A stretch of 64,000 nucleotides of DNA from assembly GCA_964627445.1 (NCBI GenBank), contig CAZVJF010000005.1, positions 1-64,000 on the forward strand. Direction: 5' to 3'. Below are positions 7,908-18,412 of this stretch, piece by piece. Position 1 is the stretch's first letter; each line of letters starts with the position of its first letter. Below the pieces are notes generated by a model, which worked only from the letters and a program-made list of their open reading frames with translations, was not told where the DNA came from and did not search any database. A program made the position numbers and the translations under genes. The DNA comes from Luteibaculum sp964627445. Its GTDB lineage: Bacteria; Bacteroidota; Bacteroidia; Flavobacteriales_D; Luteibaculaceae.

Positions 7908-8360
7908 ATGATAAAGAAAAACTTACTAAAAAGAATAGCTACGAGCGTAATTGATTACCTATTGTTTTTTGGACTTTGCTACGTATACCTCATGTATTTT
8001 GGAGAATATGAGCGTGGCATGTATAAAGTCTCTGGTTCTGGAACCTTTCCGGTAATATTGATGTGGTTCATCTATTTCTGTGTTATTGAGGGCACCCAAG
8101 GTGGTACCCTGGGACACTTAATGATGGGGCTGCAAGTAATAAAACTAAAGAACGAACCCGTTTCTATTGGTACCGCTTTTAAAAGGCACATCGCAGATCC
8201 TTTGGATATTTATGTGTGGGGGCTTGTAGGTTTAGTTACTATCTGGTTTACCGAAAAACACCAAAGAATTGGGGATTTAATTGCCAAAACCATCGTTATT
8301 GACACCGGAGATCCCGAACAGTTAACGTTGCGAAAGTCCAACCACTTGCAGAACACTTAA
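7908..8360 (+). CDS. RDD family membrane protein
   Basis: This 150-residue integral membrane protein begins with KRIATSVIDYLLFFGL, the Arg and Asp of the RDD family name. It has the family's central GGTLGHLMMGLQVIKL block and ends with the KHQRIGDLIAKTIVID segment, which includes the second conserved Asp. Three membrane segments are likely, at about 15-35, 50-65 and 105-125. The RDD family has no single agreed function; some members are linked to ion or Na+/H+ exchange. It stands alone between a terminator and a gene of unknown function. Confidence 0.85.
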   Translation: MIKKNLLKRIATSVIDYLLFFGLCYVYLMYFGEYERGMYKVSGSGTFPVILMWFIYFCVIEGTQGGTLGHLMMGLQVIKLKNEPVSIGTAFKRHIADPLDIYVWGLVGLVTIWFTEKHQRIGDLIAKTIVIDTGDPEQLTLRKSNHLQNT

Positions 8361-8425
8361 GAAACAGAAGCATAGCAACCTGGATATAGGCTAAACCGCG
8401 CTTCCCCTTCCAGTCGAAACCTGGG

Positions 8426-8974
8426 ATGGCTCCACTAAATTTGTGTAACAAGAAGCCTAAAAAATTGGGTTTGAAACATAAAATAACTGCTGCCGATCAC
8501 TATTGGGAACAATGCTTAGTTTCCAGTGCAGACGACTACGAAGATGGCCGGCACATCTATACCTATCCATGTACTTGTTCTGAGAAGGTTTCGTTTAACC
8601 TGAGCCATCTGGACAAGCACCGTTTTTTAAACCACTCTAATTTAAACGCTAAGGACGTTAAAACCTTTCTAAGATTATCGGGCTACTTTAAACCCTTTCG
8701 GCAAATAAAACCTAAGGGGCAGCACCGTCCGCTAACGCAGCTTCAGCGTTTTCAAGTCCTACTCCAACGGGTGTTTTTATCGCTGTTTTACCCATCGCTT
8801 CAGTGTAAAGCTCCAAAAAAGGTGGATGTCGCAATCCCCGATTCCTTTATCGACTTTTATTGTCCCCACTGTAAGAGTCCTGTGAGCATACATTACGCAA
8901 GCTTTATTGGAGGCCAACACTGCGAACACGGTTATATTCTAAAGTTTGTAATCACCAGGGAAACAACGAATTAA
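8426..8974 (+). CDS. Hypothetical protein with possible zinc-binding cysteines
   Basis: I do not recognise this 182-residue protein. It is basic in its first half (KKPKKLGLKHK) and contains a CTC pair near residue 50 and a CPHC knuckle near 152, followed by a further Cys and His (GGQHCEHGY). These could bind one zinc ion. There is no signal peptide and no clear membrane segment. It is read in the same direction as the RDD gene, 65 bp behind it, so they may share a transcript. The 300 bp after it hold no gene that I can support. Confidence 0.5.
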   Translation: MAPLNLCNKKPKKLGLKHKITAADHYWEQCLVSSADDYEDGRHIYTYPCTCSEKVSFNLSHLDKHRFLNHSNLNAKDVKTFLRLSGYFKPFRQIKPKGQHRPLTQLQRFQVLLQRVFLSLFYPSLQCKAPKKVDVAIPDSFIDFYCPHCKSPVSIHYASFIGGQHCEHGYILKFVITRETTN

Positions 8975-9223
8975 CAAAAAGCCAAATTGTTACCTTTTTA
9001 TGGATCCGGATCACAACACCTTCGATGAACTCATTGGCTGGCAATAGGATACCTCGCGTTGGTATCCGTAGTCATCGTAGCTACTTCGAATGCGGAGAAA
9101 ATACGCTAACAATCCTGTAAAAGCGTTTAAATTAATCCACTTTTCACTCGTTAGATCGTGCGTAAAAAAACAAAACACGCATCACCACTTTTTGGAATAC
9201 GCCTTGGGAAAATGAGGAAACAA

Positions 9224-9250
9224 AAAAAGCCCCGCTTTGCGGGGCTTTTC
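9224..9250 (-). terminator. Intrinsic terminator for the 9278-11506 gene
   Basis: GCCCCGC (9229-9235) pairs with GCGGGGC (9239-9245) around TTT. Read on the minus strand, the stem is followed by seven Ts, a classic rho-independent terminator placed 30 bp past the stop codon of the T9SS protein gene. Confidence 0.85.
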
Positions 9251-9277
9251 AATAGTCAGATCGTTTAGCGATCCTTG

Positions 9278-11506
9278 TTACTGCTTTACAAAGCGTATAA
9301 AGGCTGTGCCTGCATCGCCATGAAGCTTACCGGTATACATACCGGGAGCTAGATGTTCCACGTCAATGGCTAATTGTCCAGATACCCGTGTAACCTTGGC
9401 TACGGCCTGTCCTGCTATATTGTATACTGTAGCGCCCAGCCATGCAGGATTGTCAGTATCTAAATATACCACAGACTGTGCCGGGTTAGGATATACCGAC
9501 AGGGTTTCCATTGGTTCTGCTTCGGTTCCAATTCCGCTTAGCAAACCTTCTGTGGTAAAGACCCCATTAGCTGCGGTTGCAATAATAAATTGACCGTTTT
9601 CTCCTGCTGTAAAATCGGTGATGGTGGCTCCCTCAGGTATTCCATCAAATACAGCCGGTGTCCAGTTGGATACATCACCACTATGAACCATAGCCTGCTG
9701 GTCTTCAAACCCAATAAAATCCCCGTAAAACGGTTGGAATGATCGTGGTATCTCGGCCTCCGTTTCAGTAATTAAGGCAAATGCTTCAGTTCCTTCTGTG
9801 CTTCTTCCGTAAAAGCCATCAAATAGCGCATCTTCACCAAACTTCTGTGCACGAATAATAAGCGAGTCGTTTAATATCGATAGTCCGCTCACTAAAAATT
9901 TGCTGTTTTCCTCCTCGTTAACTAAGATTTGTCGCGTCCAAGTTGCTGTTGGCACGTGGTAGGCATACACGTGGCGGTTAAAACTGCCCGAAGGTCTTTT
10001 ACCCGACATGAAAATCTGCTGGGTTTCTGCATCGTACACCGCGTGCTCTACGTTACCCAATTCAGTTGGCATGTTACTCAGAGTTTCTAGCCTTCCTCCC
10101 TGGTACACCAAGGTTACTGGACTTACCTCTTGGCCCATAGGCTGGTACATGGAGAAAGCATCCTCCAACTCAAAATACGAGGGCGCTGCCATTGCACTGC
10201 TGATATCTGCAATACGCTCAAACTCGCCAAAACCATTCAATTGAAACAAGGAATAGCCGGAGCCACCACGATGACGCATATACACCGGCTCTGCATTGCT
10301 GTAATCAACCAGCAATACGCGGTTGTCTACAAATTCCTTTTGATTTCCATTAACATTGTAACGCTGCAGTATACCGATTGCATCGTTGGTACTGGATGTA
10401 AATACCGTGTAAAACTTGTCTCTGCGAATACCTGCGGTAATGTGCTTACTCGATGCGTATCCTTGCGCGAATAGTGTTGTGTTATTGGTGTTTACAAAGC
10501 GGTTTAAACGCACCTCTATATCATCTGAACCCGGTACCAAAGTAACTGCACCGTTATCGGCTATGCCCACAGGGTTGGGGGTGTTATAGTCAAAGGAGGT
10601 GTACTGTGGATTGAATGGCAATCCCGAGCTGCCTTGATCGGGCAACTCCAGTAAGTACGTTTCGGGTACAAATTGGTTTGTATCTGCCTCCGCAAGGAAG
10701 TTGATACCTACCCCGTAGTCGGTAGCAAACACATCGGTGATATCTTCGGTAATAAATTGCCCATTGTCAATACGCTCTTCCACCCAAACGCTATTATCCA
10801 GTTTAAGCAGGTTAGATTTCATTTCCTGGCTCCGAGTATCACGCCAGGCGTACAGGTTAGCAGCATCCAATCCAAAAACACCAACTACATTGGGTAGGTT
10901 AGGAAGAGCCGTAATTTGGTTACCGTCTAGTCGATACACTCCCAAACCATTTGTTAGCATCAAAAAATCATCAGCTATGTTGGCGAGGGGCCTCACCTCA
11001 CTAAATCCGTCTGCTATGGGCAAGCCTAGGGTTTCAAAACTTTCCGTTGTTTCGTTAAAATGCACGAGCACTAACTTTGCTCCGCCACTTTCTCCAGGAA
11101 AAACACGTTTGTATCCATAAAATTCAGAACCTACTGCAGCAACATAGGCAAAGCGCTCTTCACCCATAAATTTTAATTGCCAGCCCTCTGCACCCAACTC
11201 ATATACCTTGCCGTTATTTTTGAGCGCATGTAGCATACCGTTCCAGTTAAATAGATCAGTAACGCCTATGCCGTCTGCTCCATCTTCACCGTTTATTCCG
11301 GCATTGATGTTTTCAAAACTTGCCGTTTGTAAATTGTACCTCCAAACACCACCATCGGCCGCCATGTAAACCTCATCATTTGATCTGATGATATCATTTG
11401 GCATGCCCACAGGTAAGAAAGACACCAACTGACAGTTAATCCGTTCTTGTGCCGCTGCGCACAGACTCAGGACGATAAGCACACAAATACTGATAAAATG
11501 TTTCAT
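9278..11506 (-). CDS. T9SS cargo protein, probably beta-propeller-like
   Basis: This 742-residue protein has a Sec signal peptide (MKHFISICVLIVLSLCAAAQ). The body repeats short blocks of the kind W-R-Y-N-L or V-Y-R-L-D-G, with aromatic and Asp residues, as expected of a WD/Kelch-like propeller that is poorly conserved. The last 75 residues are a type A sorting domain (LSVYPNPAQSVVYLD ... LAPGMYTGKLHGDAG). It should be exported through T9SS and perhaps anchored at the surface. No catalytic motif is visible and I cannot name a substrate. The gene is monocistronic, with its own terminator. Confidence 0.75.
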   Translation of the reverse strand: MKHFISICVLIVLSLCAAAQERINCQLVSFLPVGMPNDIIRSNDEVYMAADGGVWRYNLQTASFENINAGINGEDGADGIGVTDLFNWNGMLHALKNNGKVYELGAEGWQLKFMGEERFAYVAAVGSEFYGYKRVFPGESGGAKLVLVHFNETTESFETLGLPIADGFSEVRPLANIADDFLMLTNGLGVYRLDGNQITALPNLPNVVGVFGLDAANLYAWRDTRSQEMKSNLLKLDNSVWVEERIDNGQFITEDITDVFATDYGVGINFLAEADTNQFVPETYLLELPDQGSSGLPFNPQYTSFDYNTPNPVGIADNGAVTLVPGSDDIEVRLNRFVNTNNTTLFAQGYASSKHITAGIRRDKFYTVFTSSTNDAIGILQRYNVNGNQKEFVDNRVLLVDYSNAEPVYMRHRGGSGYSLFQLNGFGEFERIADISSAMAAPSYFELEDAFSMYQPMGQEVSPVTLVYQGGRLETLSNMPTELGNVEHAVYDAETQQIFMSGKRPSGSFNRHVYAYHVPTATWTRQILVNEEENSKFLVSGLSILNDSLIIRAQKFGEDALFDGFYGRSTEGTEAFALITETEAEIPRSFQPFYGDFIGFEDQQAMVHSGDVSNWTPAVFDGIPEGATITDFTAGENGQFIIATAANGVFTTEGLLSGIGTEAEPMETLSVYPNPAQSVVYLDTDNPAWLGATVYNIAGQAVAKVTRVSGQLAIDVEHLAPGMYTGKLHGDAGTAFIRFVKQ

Positions 11507-11832
11507 TACTCTCTAAAATTTAACGCGAAATTAATAATTTATTCACGCGAGTTAGTTCAGTAACCACGCCCATCTCCGTAAGCTACCAATATAGTTTTGT
11601 CTATTTTCTTCCAATCAGATATTTTAAACTTTTTACGGGCAGAACAATTGAATTCATCCAATTTGCATCATGATGAGCTCACAACGCTCTCACGCCGCAC
11701 TAAAATAAAGATGAACCCACCTGAGGTCAGCATCTTTAAGAACATTGTGCCAGCCCACAAAATATTCCAATCATAACTTACTCCTCTTCGTATATAAATG
11801 CTTCTTTGTATGTTGCTCTTCGATACGTTTTT
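11507..11832. other. Intergenic region, nothing recognised
   Basis: This gap separates the divergently read T9SS gene and the hydrolase. It is AT-rich and must hold promoters for both, but I found no convincing TAnnTTTG box, hairpin or small ORF. A long open frame on the minus strand at 11668-12045 overlaps the hydrolase coding sequence and is treated as a shadow. Confidence 0.5.
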
Positions 11833-12390
11833 ATGGAACTCACCAACACCTATAACTACCTCCTGGTGCCTGGCTATGGCGGTATAGAAATGCAACACTG
11901 GATGCGGCACTGGGCACGCTGGCTGCCCAACGCCCATTTTGTAAAGCAGAAAGATTTTCAGAACCCAGTGCAAGAGGTTTGGGTGGATGCGCTGGCAAAG
12001 AAAGCGCAAGGCCTCCCGGACAAGCCCATAGTGCTCATCGCACACAGTCTGGGGGTGCTTACCAGCGTGGTGGCAGCGCTAGAACATAAATTACCTGAGG
12101 TTGCTGCATCATTTTTGGTAGCGCCACCCGAGCCCGAACGCACGGAATTTCATGATGGCAGTTGGCAGGGGTTTCTCCCCTTTCCTGCCGAAACACTGCC
12201 CTTTCCCTCCTATCTGGTGTACGGAAGTAATGACGAATACAGCACCACCGCCAACAGTACTAAATGGGCAACCCATTGGGGCTGCACGGCAAAAAACGCG
12301 GGAGAAAACGGTCATTTAGGGAGCAGCGCAAACCTGGGAAATTGGCCGTTGGGACAAGAAATGTTTAAGCAATTAATACAATATCTATAG
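11833..12390 (+). CDS. RBBP9/YdeN-type serine alpha/beta hydrolase
   Basis: This 185-residue protein belongs to the small serine hydrolase family of RBBP9 and YdeN. The opening YLLVPGYGGIEMQHW is the oxyanion block. The nucleophile elbow is AHSLG, the acid is in YGSNDEYST, and the His is in GENGHLG. The ATG at 11833 is preferred because it immediately precedes this block; an upstream in-frame ATG at 11806 adds residues that do not fit. It is cytoplasmic and the substrate is unknown, probably a small ester or acyl compound. The glyoxalase-like gene starts 2 bp after its stop, so they form an operon. Confidence 0.85.
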   Translation: MELTNTYNYLLVPGYGGIEMQHWMRHWARWLPNAHFVKQKDFQNPVQEVWVDALAKKAQGLPDKPIVLIAHSLGVLTSVVAALEHKLPEVAASFLVAPPEPERTEFHDGSWQGFLPFPAETLPFPSYLVYGSNDEYSTTANSTKWATHWGCTAKNAGENGHLGSSANLGNWPLGQEMFKQLIQYL

Positions 12391-12392
12391 CT

Positions 12393-12764
12393 ATGGAACT
12401 CGGAGCATTTTCGGTAAGCTTGGCCGTAAAAGATTTACAAGCATCTAAAGCCTTCTATGAAAAACTAGGTTTTGAAGAATTTGGCGGCAATGCCGACCAA
12501 AACTGGCTAATGCTGCGCAATGGCGACCACGTTTTGGGGTTATTCCAGGGTATGTTTCCAAAAAACATCCTAACCTTTAATCCAGGCTGGAACCAACAAG
12601 CCGAAACACAGGACCCATTCACGGACATCCGAGAGCTTGCCGAAAAACTAAAACAGGCAGGATTGGAGCTACAACAAGAAAACAGCCCCGGGCCCGAAGG
12701 CCCCGCCAGCTTTGTTTTAGAAGACCCCGATGGCAACCCTATTTTGATAGACCAGCATGTGTAA
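12393..12764 (+). CDS. VOC (glyoxalase/bleomycin-resistance) family protein
   Basis: This 123-residue protein has the paired beta-alpha-beta-beta-beta units of the vicinal oxygen chelate superfamily. It opens with VSLAVKDLQASKAFYEKLGF and closes with FVLEDPDGNPILIDQ. The terminal E/D-D-P-D-G-N block usually holds a metal ligand. The fold serves many reactions, from glyoxalase to antibiotic binding, so no substrate is assigned. It is co-transcribed with the serine hydrolase and ends 8 bp short of the convergent T9SS gene. Confidence 0.85.
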   Translation: MELGAFSVSLAVKDLQASKAFYEKLGFEEFGGNADQNWLMLRNGDHVLGLFQGMFPKNILTFNPGWNQQAETQDPFTDIRELAEKLKQAGLELQQENSPGPEGPASFVLEDPDGNPILIDQHV

Positions 12765-12772
12765 ACCGCTGG

Positions 12773-15700
12773 CTAACGCAACACCGTAACCCGGCCTTCT
12801 AGTACGCGGCTTTCGTCATCGCCCTGTATCCGGTAATGCATAACCCAGACATACACCCCGCGCTGCACATCTTCGCCTTGGTAGCTGCCATCCCAGCTTT
12901 GATCTAAGCTGCTAAAGGCATGCAGCTGCTGTCCCCAGCGATTGTAGATCTGCAAGTCAAAAGATTGGATTAACTCTGGACTGGAGAACACCGCTTGAAA
13001 AGCGTCATTCAACCCATCGTTATCGGGTGAAAAAGACGTGGGTACAAACACCACCACATCTGGATTTACCAGAATCGATTGCATGGTGGTATCGTAGCAC
13101 AGGTACTCATTGGCCACCACCAGGCGTACATCCAGGGTTTGGTCGGCCTCCAGGGGTATTTCGTACAACGGACTACGCTCTGTAGTAACCACTGTAAACG
13201 TATCCTCGCTTAAGGTATCCTGAAAGCTAAATTGCCACTCCCACTGATTGGCATCCGAGGTGGATAGGTCGGAGAACTGCACCGTGTTCTGCAACACCGT
13301 TACCGTGTTGGGATTGTACATAAAATCAGCCACAGGGTAAGGATTGGAGTGGAAATAATCTTCAATCGTAGAGTCGGTAACACAACCATCTTCACTCTCC
13401 AAACGCATTACCAAGTCGTACACACCCGCCTCATCGAAACGCCAGGTATCCGTAGCTGGCGTTTGGCTTAGCACGTTGCTACCCGCTCGGTATTCGCTGC
13501 TTGCCAGCCCAACAGTAAAGGGCGCACCATTGGGCTCAAAGGGTTGCGAAGCCGTAAATTCGGTAATTAAAGGCACACAATCGCTCAACACCGTAGCACG
13601 TACATCGGGAATTGGGTTGGGACTCACCTCAATGCGTTCTTGGGGTGGCAATACCGGTGCGGTACAGTTGTTTCCATCGGCTACAGAGTCTAAGGACACA
13701 TCTGCCGTAGTAGGAGGAAACAGCTCCTCTTCGTAGTTGTCTGATTGGATATTGCTGCGAATTTCTTCCCGGTTATCCGTACTCAAACTAAAGCGCAAGA
13801 AAAATGGCCTTTGCCCCGTAAACTCCACCTCCATTAAACTAGGATCGTTTTCACAAATAATGTTCTGTACGATAAAGTCTACCGTTGGCAACTCATTCAC
13901 TACGGGCGCAAAATTGCTGTTGGGTTGGCTACTGCAAAAGGTGGCACTCCCTTCGGGGTCGGTATTATCGCGCACTTCAACAACGGTGTACTCCATGCCA
14001 TTGCGGGCTATGTCGGGTATGGTATCTCTGGGCGCTATTTGCGTTAACGTTGTGGTGTTTCCCTGGTCATCGACCACGTCTACCTCATAGGGTCCATTAC
14101 CATTTCCAGTTACTACCACGTCTACCGATTCTCCCAGACATACGGGGTCGGGATTAAATGCTATGGTAGCGGTTGGATTGGCTTGTATGGTAATATCAAA
14201 GGTTCCGCTTACGACACCCTCGCAAGGTGGGTTCTTAAAATCGCGTACCGAAAGTAGCTCAAACACAGATGTACCTAGATCGCTTAAGCGATGACTTACC
14301 GTAACACCCGGATCGCTGGCCACTACCGTAGCCGTTTGTCCGCCATACTGGTATTCTATCAAAACCGAATCCAGGGTATTCACATTGATAAAAACCTCAA
14401 AATCGGTGCCCTCGCACCAGGTTCCACTTCCCGAAACATAGGCTTGGGGTGTAGGTACTACAAACACATTAAAATCTACCACAGTATCACTGGCGCATTG
14501 TGGCGTAGATCCATCGCGTAGATTGCTTAGTCGGTACTGTGCTAGGCCATCACCCTCCGGCAAAAGGTCAAAAGTAAACTGGTTGCCACCGGTAAAGGTG
14601 TAGGCGCTGTCGTCTCGCCCGGTTATTTCGTTTACATCAAAAGTAAAGTTAGGGTTATCGGTTAGCGTAACCTGTATGGGCGCCAGATCTCCTTGGCAAA
14701 TGGTATCGTCTAGCACTTCCAGGTCCACCGTGGGCAATTCATGCACCACAACAGTAACCGTATCGCCTATTCCGGCACATCCTGCCGAAGAGTTATCGCG
14801 TACCTCGGTAATCCATATTTCATAGGTTCCCGGTACGGTATCAAAGGGAAAGGTGTTGTTGGATGCACTTAAACTGAGGTCGGGATAAGCAACATCAGGA
14901 GTTCCTACCACGCTGTAACTTACCTGATAGTTTTGGGTAGCATCTGGAAAACCTTCCACCAACAAAGTGGCTGGACCACTCCCATCGCAAAACGCAGTGT
15001 TTTTGGCATTGCTACCATTATTGATAGCAAACAATTCCACACGCGGTGAGGGATTCACCACAATATCCACACTTCCGGAGCCTACACCGGTACAACCGGT
15101 AGCTTCATCGGTAATTTGATCTACCGTGAGTGTATACGAACCTGGAGCTAAGAAAGCAATACTAAGCGTAGTATCGCGTGCTTGCTGTATGCGATGCTGG
15201 AAGGTGTTTCTACCTGCACGAGTTTCCAACAGCCAAGGTCCAACCCCTGTTAGTTCTAGATCGAACAAAATGGGTTGTCCTTCGCAGTAGATGGAATCGC
15301 GCGAAATATCAGCCATGGGAGTGGGATAAACGGATGCATTTCCACCCAAATCGGGAGTACAAATAGCATCAGGAGCATCCACCACACTGTGAACCGTGTA
15401 TAAGATGCTGTCATTGGCCTCAAAATTGGGCGCTGCTAAATCTTCGCCCGGAGTGTTTATGAGGACCGTATCTAAGTCGCTATTCAAAGAGTTCGCCAAC
15501 ACCACTTCATAGGACAGCATATCTCCTGTAACATCCACCCGAAACTGTGGCAATGTGATGCCATCTGAGCAAGGTGAACCCGTATTGCTCAATCTTACCG
15601 TAGTTGATTGTTGTACTGCTACAAAAACAGAGTCATTTACAAACTCGCCTTGGCACCCAAAAACATCGGTGTAACCCGTGATAAGGTAGTAGCTGTCTTC

Positions 15701-18175
15701 AGTTGGATTAAAGGGTATGCTTGCAGTGCGGCCCATAATGGTGCCGCTTGCAGTGGAGTCTCCACTAGCCCTTCCGATAAGCAAATCGTAGTCAAATGGA
15801 GGACGCCCAGCCGTAAAATCAAAGTCCAGCAAATAGTCATTGGAGCCGCTGCATAGTATGGTGTCCTTCTGAATCTCCAAAACTGGAGTTTCGCGCCACA
15901 CTACGGGAACCCCACGAGCCACCTGATAACAGGGGTCGGTTCTATCGGTATTGCCCCCATTGCTTGCCGAAACCACCGTGGAAACGTAGTAGGTGCTACC
16001 ATAGGTCATGGTATTGGGGTTAAAAGGAAAAGTACCCGTGGTATTGGAGTCTACCGGAGCCACAATTTGCAAACCACTGCCCTGGTGTAGGAAAAATTTA
16101 AACACATCTCCCGGTTCCGTTGCGCTATCCTGATTAAAGTATTGGGTAGCATCAAAATCCAATGCACCACAAACTTGGATCGGTTCTGCCTCGAAGGTGC
16201 CTGGATTGTTTAAGCATCCACAATCGCGAACCACCGTAACCGAAGTGTCGCCACACTGAAATTGATCGGAAATGGTGAATGTGACACTGGTCGCATTGGG
16301 TATGGTAGTACTTTCGAAAACATACGGATTTCCAGGAGTAATGGTCCCTGGGTAACCCAGCACATTATAAGAAGATGGGTCCCCTCCCGTAATGTTAAAT
16401 CGAACAATAAAGGCACTGCGGTCCTCTGTACATAGCGTCTGCAAATTGCTAATCTCTGGTTTCGGACGAACACGTAGCGTAAGCACAGCCGTATCTGGGT
16501 CGCAAGGCGCTTCGGGTTGAGCGATAAAGTAGAAGCTGTACTCTCCCGGTGGCAAAAACTCTGGTATGGTGTACTGCCCAGAAGCAGTATCCAATTCTCC
16601 ATCAAAGTCCCCCATCTTATTAAAATATCCTTCGGGATCATTTTCTCGCCTCATACCGGCCAGGCTTGCGGTTTCATCGGGACACGCAAAGGCTGTGGAA
16701 TCCAATCCAGCATTGGGTGGATCTATAATTTCTATTTGAACACTATCCTTACCCTCGCACCCCTCGTCATTGGTGGCGGTCACAACATAAAAGCGGTCTT
16801 TTTCTGGTACAAATGGTGTTCCCGATACTACCCCAAAATTCCAGGAGTGGGGCCAACCTTCTTCAATATCTAATATAGTTTCCTGGCCATCGCAGGTCGG
16901 TGTGGTAATGGGGGTAGGTTCTGCAGGTGGATGCACTGTAATTACCACAGTATCCGTGTCACTACAGGTAAATTCGTCCTCAAAAATATAGACCACCTCG
17001 TGCTCGCCTTCGCCTGCATTTTCTGGAGAATATTGGTAAGGCTGCACCACACCGGTTCCACGCAATTCGCCTGTTTCATTGGCTCCCGGCTGGGGCGAGA
17101 CGGTAACATTCACATCGGGGCCATTCACACAAAGTGGACCAAAATCAGCCACGGTGGCGGTCGGTTGAAAGTCGGTTATGGTAACACAAGCTACTGCCTC
17201 CTCGCCATTGCCATCGGTTACGGTAACACAGTAGGTACCTGCGCAAAGTTCGTTGGCCGTAGCATTGCGTTGTGCGCGGCTATCGTCCCAAACAATAGTA
17301 AAAGGAGGCTGCCCCCCATTAATATTTACCGTAGCAGATCCGGTACAGGTAATGGTTTGGTTGGGGATGCACGTGCTGTTGCAATCACCGTAAGTGGGTT
17401 GCGCATATTCTCCTTCTGCCCAATTTCCTCCATCGGGTATTCGCCTAAAGGTGAAATTTGGCCTTGGGTTTCTTCCTATGCGATTTTTTCGATCATTTGG
17501 AATCTCATTAAAACTTGCAAGATTGGGTGCGTTTGGACATCCACTGGAAGAAGCTACACAGGGTCTGCCATTGCGATCGAAATTGAATTCATCGTTCCAA
17601 AATACGGCATCCTGTACCTCCCCATTTTCATCATAAAAAGCAAACCAACCCCCAGCATTGGGAAACCATAAACGCGTATTTCCACCCAAACAAGTGTTAC
17701 TACTACTGGGAAGTAATTCTATAGTGTTACCTCCATTTGCTACTAGTAAATCACTAGGTACAGCAGGTGCATTAGCACCCCGTATAATTACAAAACCTAG
17801 TGGCGGTACTACCGTACCATCGGGTATACGCATACCTCCACCAAAGGGCACACCTGCAGCTCCAGTTCCATCGTTGGTGTTATTACCCAGGTAATAGCAG
17901 GATATGTCAATGGATTTGCATTCATCGGGATTAAAAAGCTCAATCCATTCCCCTTGTTGTGGATCGGTAGAACCCGCTGCGGAGCCAAAAAGTGAACCAT
18001 CCGTGTTACCAGGAGGCATCAGCATAATCTCGTTAATCAAAATACTGGGACCGTCATAAACACAGTCCACCCCATTGCAGTTGGTATTCTCCTGAGTTGT
18101 GGTAGTCAATGTCATTTGACTCCAAGCGGTATTAAAAAACAGGAGTAGCGTTAAAAAAAGTAAGGCGTTGCGCAT
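12773..18175 (-). CDS. Giant T9SS type B protein with lamin-tail domain
   Basis: The likely product is 1800 residues. The start at 18175 gives an immediate signal peptide (MRNALLFLTLLLFFNTAWSQ); the open frame continues upstream to 18361 without adding a sensible domain. A lamin-tail domain (SILINEIMLMPP ... GEWIELFNP) lies near the N-terminus and includes cysteines for a likely disulfide. The middle is a long series of Ig-like or SprB-type repeats containing phrases such as PTVDLEVLDDTICQGD and PTATIAFNPDPVCLGE. A PKD-like unit precedes the end. The C-terminus (FVPTSFSPDNDGLNDAF ... IYNRWGQQLH ... YVWVMHYR) is the type B sorting domain found with gliding adhesins. It is probably a surface adhesin. 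Confidence 0.85.
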   Translation of the reverse strand: MRNALLFLTLLLFFNTAWSQMTLTTTTQENTNCNGVDCVYDGPSILINEIMLMPPGNTDGSLFGSAAGSTDPQQGEWIELFNPDECKSIDISCYYLGNNTNDGTGAAGVPFGGGMRIPDGTVVPPLGFVIIRGANAPAVPSDLLVANGGNTIELLPSSSNTCLGGNTRLWFPNAGGWFAFYDENGEVQDAVFWNDEFNFDRNGRPCVASSSGCPNAPNLASFNEIPNDRKNRIGRNPRPNFTFRRIPDGGNWAEGEYAQPTYGDCNSTCIPNQTITCTGSATVNINGGQPPFTIVWDDSRAQRNATANELCAGTYCVTVTDGNGEEAVACVTITDFQPTATVADFGPLCVNGPDVNVTVSPQPGANETGELRGTGVVQPYQYSPENAGEGEHEVVYIFEDEFTCSDTDTVVITVHPPAEPTPITTPTCDGQETILDIEEGWPHSWNFGVVSGTPFVPEKDRFYVVTATNDEGCEGKDSVQIEIIDPPNAGLDSTAFACPDETASLAGMRRENDPEGYFNKMGDFDGELDTASGQYTIPEFLPPGEYSFYFIAQPEAPCDPDTAVLTLRVRPKPEISNLQTLCTEDRSAFIVRFNITGGDPSSYNVLGYPGTITPGNPYVFESTTIPNATSVTFTISDQFQCGDTSVTVVRDCGCLNNPGTFEAEPIQVCGALDFDATQYFNQDSATEPGDVFKFFLHQGSGLQIVAPVDSNTTGTFPFNPNTMTYGSTYYVSTVVSASNGGNTDRTDPCYQVARGVPVVWRETPVLEIQKDTILCSGSNDYLLDFDFTAGRPPFDYDLLIGRASGDSTASGTIMGRTASIPFNPTEDSYYLITGYTDVFGCQGEFVNDSVFVAVQQSTTVRLSNTGSPCSDGITLPQFRVDVTGDMLSYEVVLANSLNSDLDTVLINTPGEDLAAPNFEANDSILYTVHSVVDAPDAICTPDLGGNASVYPTPMADISRDSIYCEGQPILFDLELTGVGPWLLETRAGRNTFQHRIQQARDTTLSIAFLAPGSYTLTVDQITDEATGCTGVGSGSVDIVVNPSPRVELFAINNGSNAKNTAFCDGSGPATLLVEGFPDATQNYQVSYSVVGTPDVAYPDLSLSASNNTFPFDTVPGTYEIWITEVRDNSSAGCAGIGDTVTVVVHELPTVDLEVLDDTICQGDLAPIQVTLTDNPNFTFDVNEITGRDDSAYTFTGGNQFTFDLLPEGDGLAQYRLSNLRDGSTPQCASDTVVDFNVFVVPTPQAYVSGSGTWCEGTDFEVFINVNTLDSVLIEYQYGGQTATVVASDPGVTVSHRLSDLGTSVFELLSVRDFKNPPCEGVVSGTFDITIQANPTATIAFNPDPVCLGESVDVVVTGNGNGPYEVDVVDDQGNTTTLTQIAPRDTIPDIARNGMEYTVVEVRDNTDPEGSATFCSSQPNSNFAPVVNELPTVDFIVQNIICENDPSLMEVEFTGQRPFFLRFSLSTDNREEIRSNIQSDNYEEELFPPTTADVSLDSVADGNNCTAPVLPPQERIEVSPNPIPDVRATVLSDCVPLITEFTASQPFEPNGAPFTVGLASSEYRAGSNVLSQTPATDTWRFDEAGVYDLVMRLESEDGCVTDSTIEDYFHSNPYPVADFMYNPNTVTVLQNTVQFSDLSTSDANQWEWQFSFQDTLSEDTFTVVTTERSPLYEIPLEADQTLDVRLVVANEYLCYDTTMQSILVNPDVVVFVPTSFSPDNDGLNDAFQAVFSSPELIQSFDLQIYNRWGQQLHAFSSLDQSWDGSYQGEDVQRGVYVWVMHYRIQGDDESRVLEGRVTVLR

Positions 18176-18251
18176 ATCGTATTTCCGAGCAATAGACCAC
18201 CTAAAGCGATAAAGGTTGCTTTTTAGCGGATAAAGTGCTTCCGAAAATACA

Positions 18252-18259
18252 CAAAGATA
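18252..18259 (-). promoter_or_regulatory. Possible -7 box for the giant T9SS gene
   Basis: On the minus strand this reads TATCTTTG, a full match to the Bacteroidota -7 consensus TAnnTTTG, about 77 bp upstream of the start codon. No clear -33 TTG lies at the usual distance, so it remains tentative. Confidence 0.35.
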
Positions 18260-18412
18260 GTGTAGTGCAAAACCTACATAATATTTTATGTCTTGGACAG
18301 CTAAAACTTTATTAAAAGACCACCGTTGTTCCAAACCATTTACAGGAATGATGCCTGTCATGGCAAACCAACTCCTCCTACACTATAGTGTCCAAAGACC
18401 TGTATTCCATCC

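Noticed and set aside
11668..12045. 125-codon minus-strand ORF
   Set aside because: It overlaps the well-supported serine hydrolase gene and has no recognisable domain.
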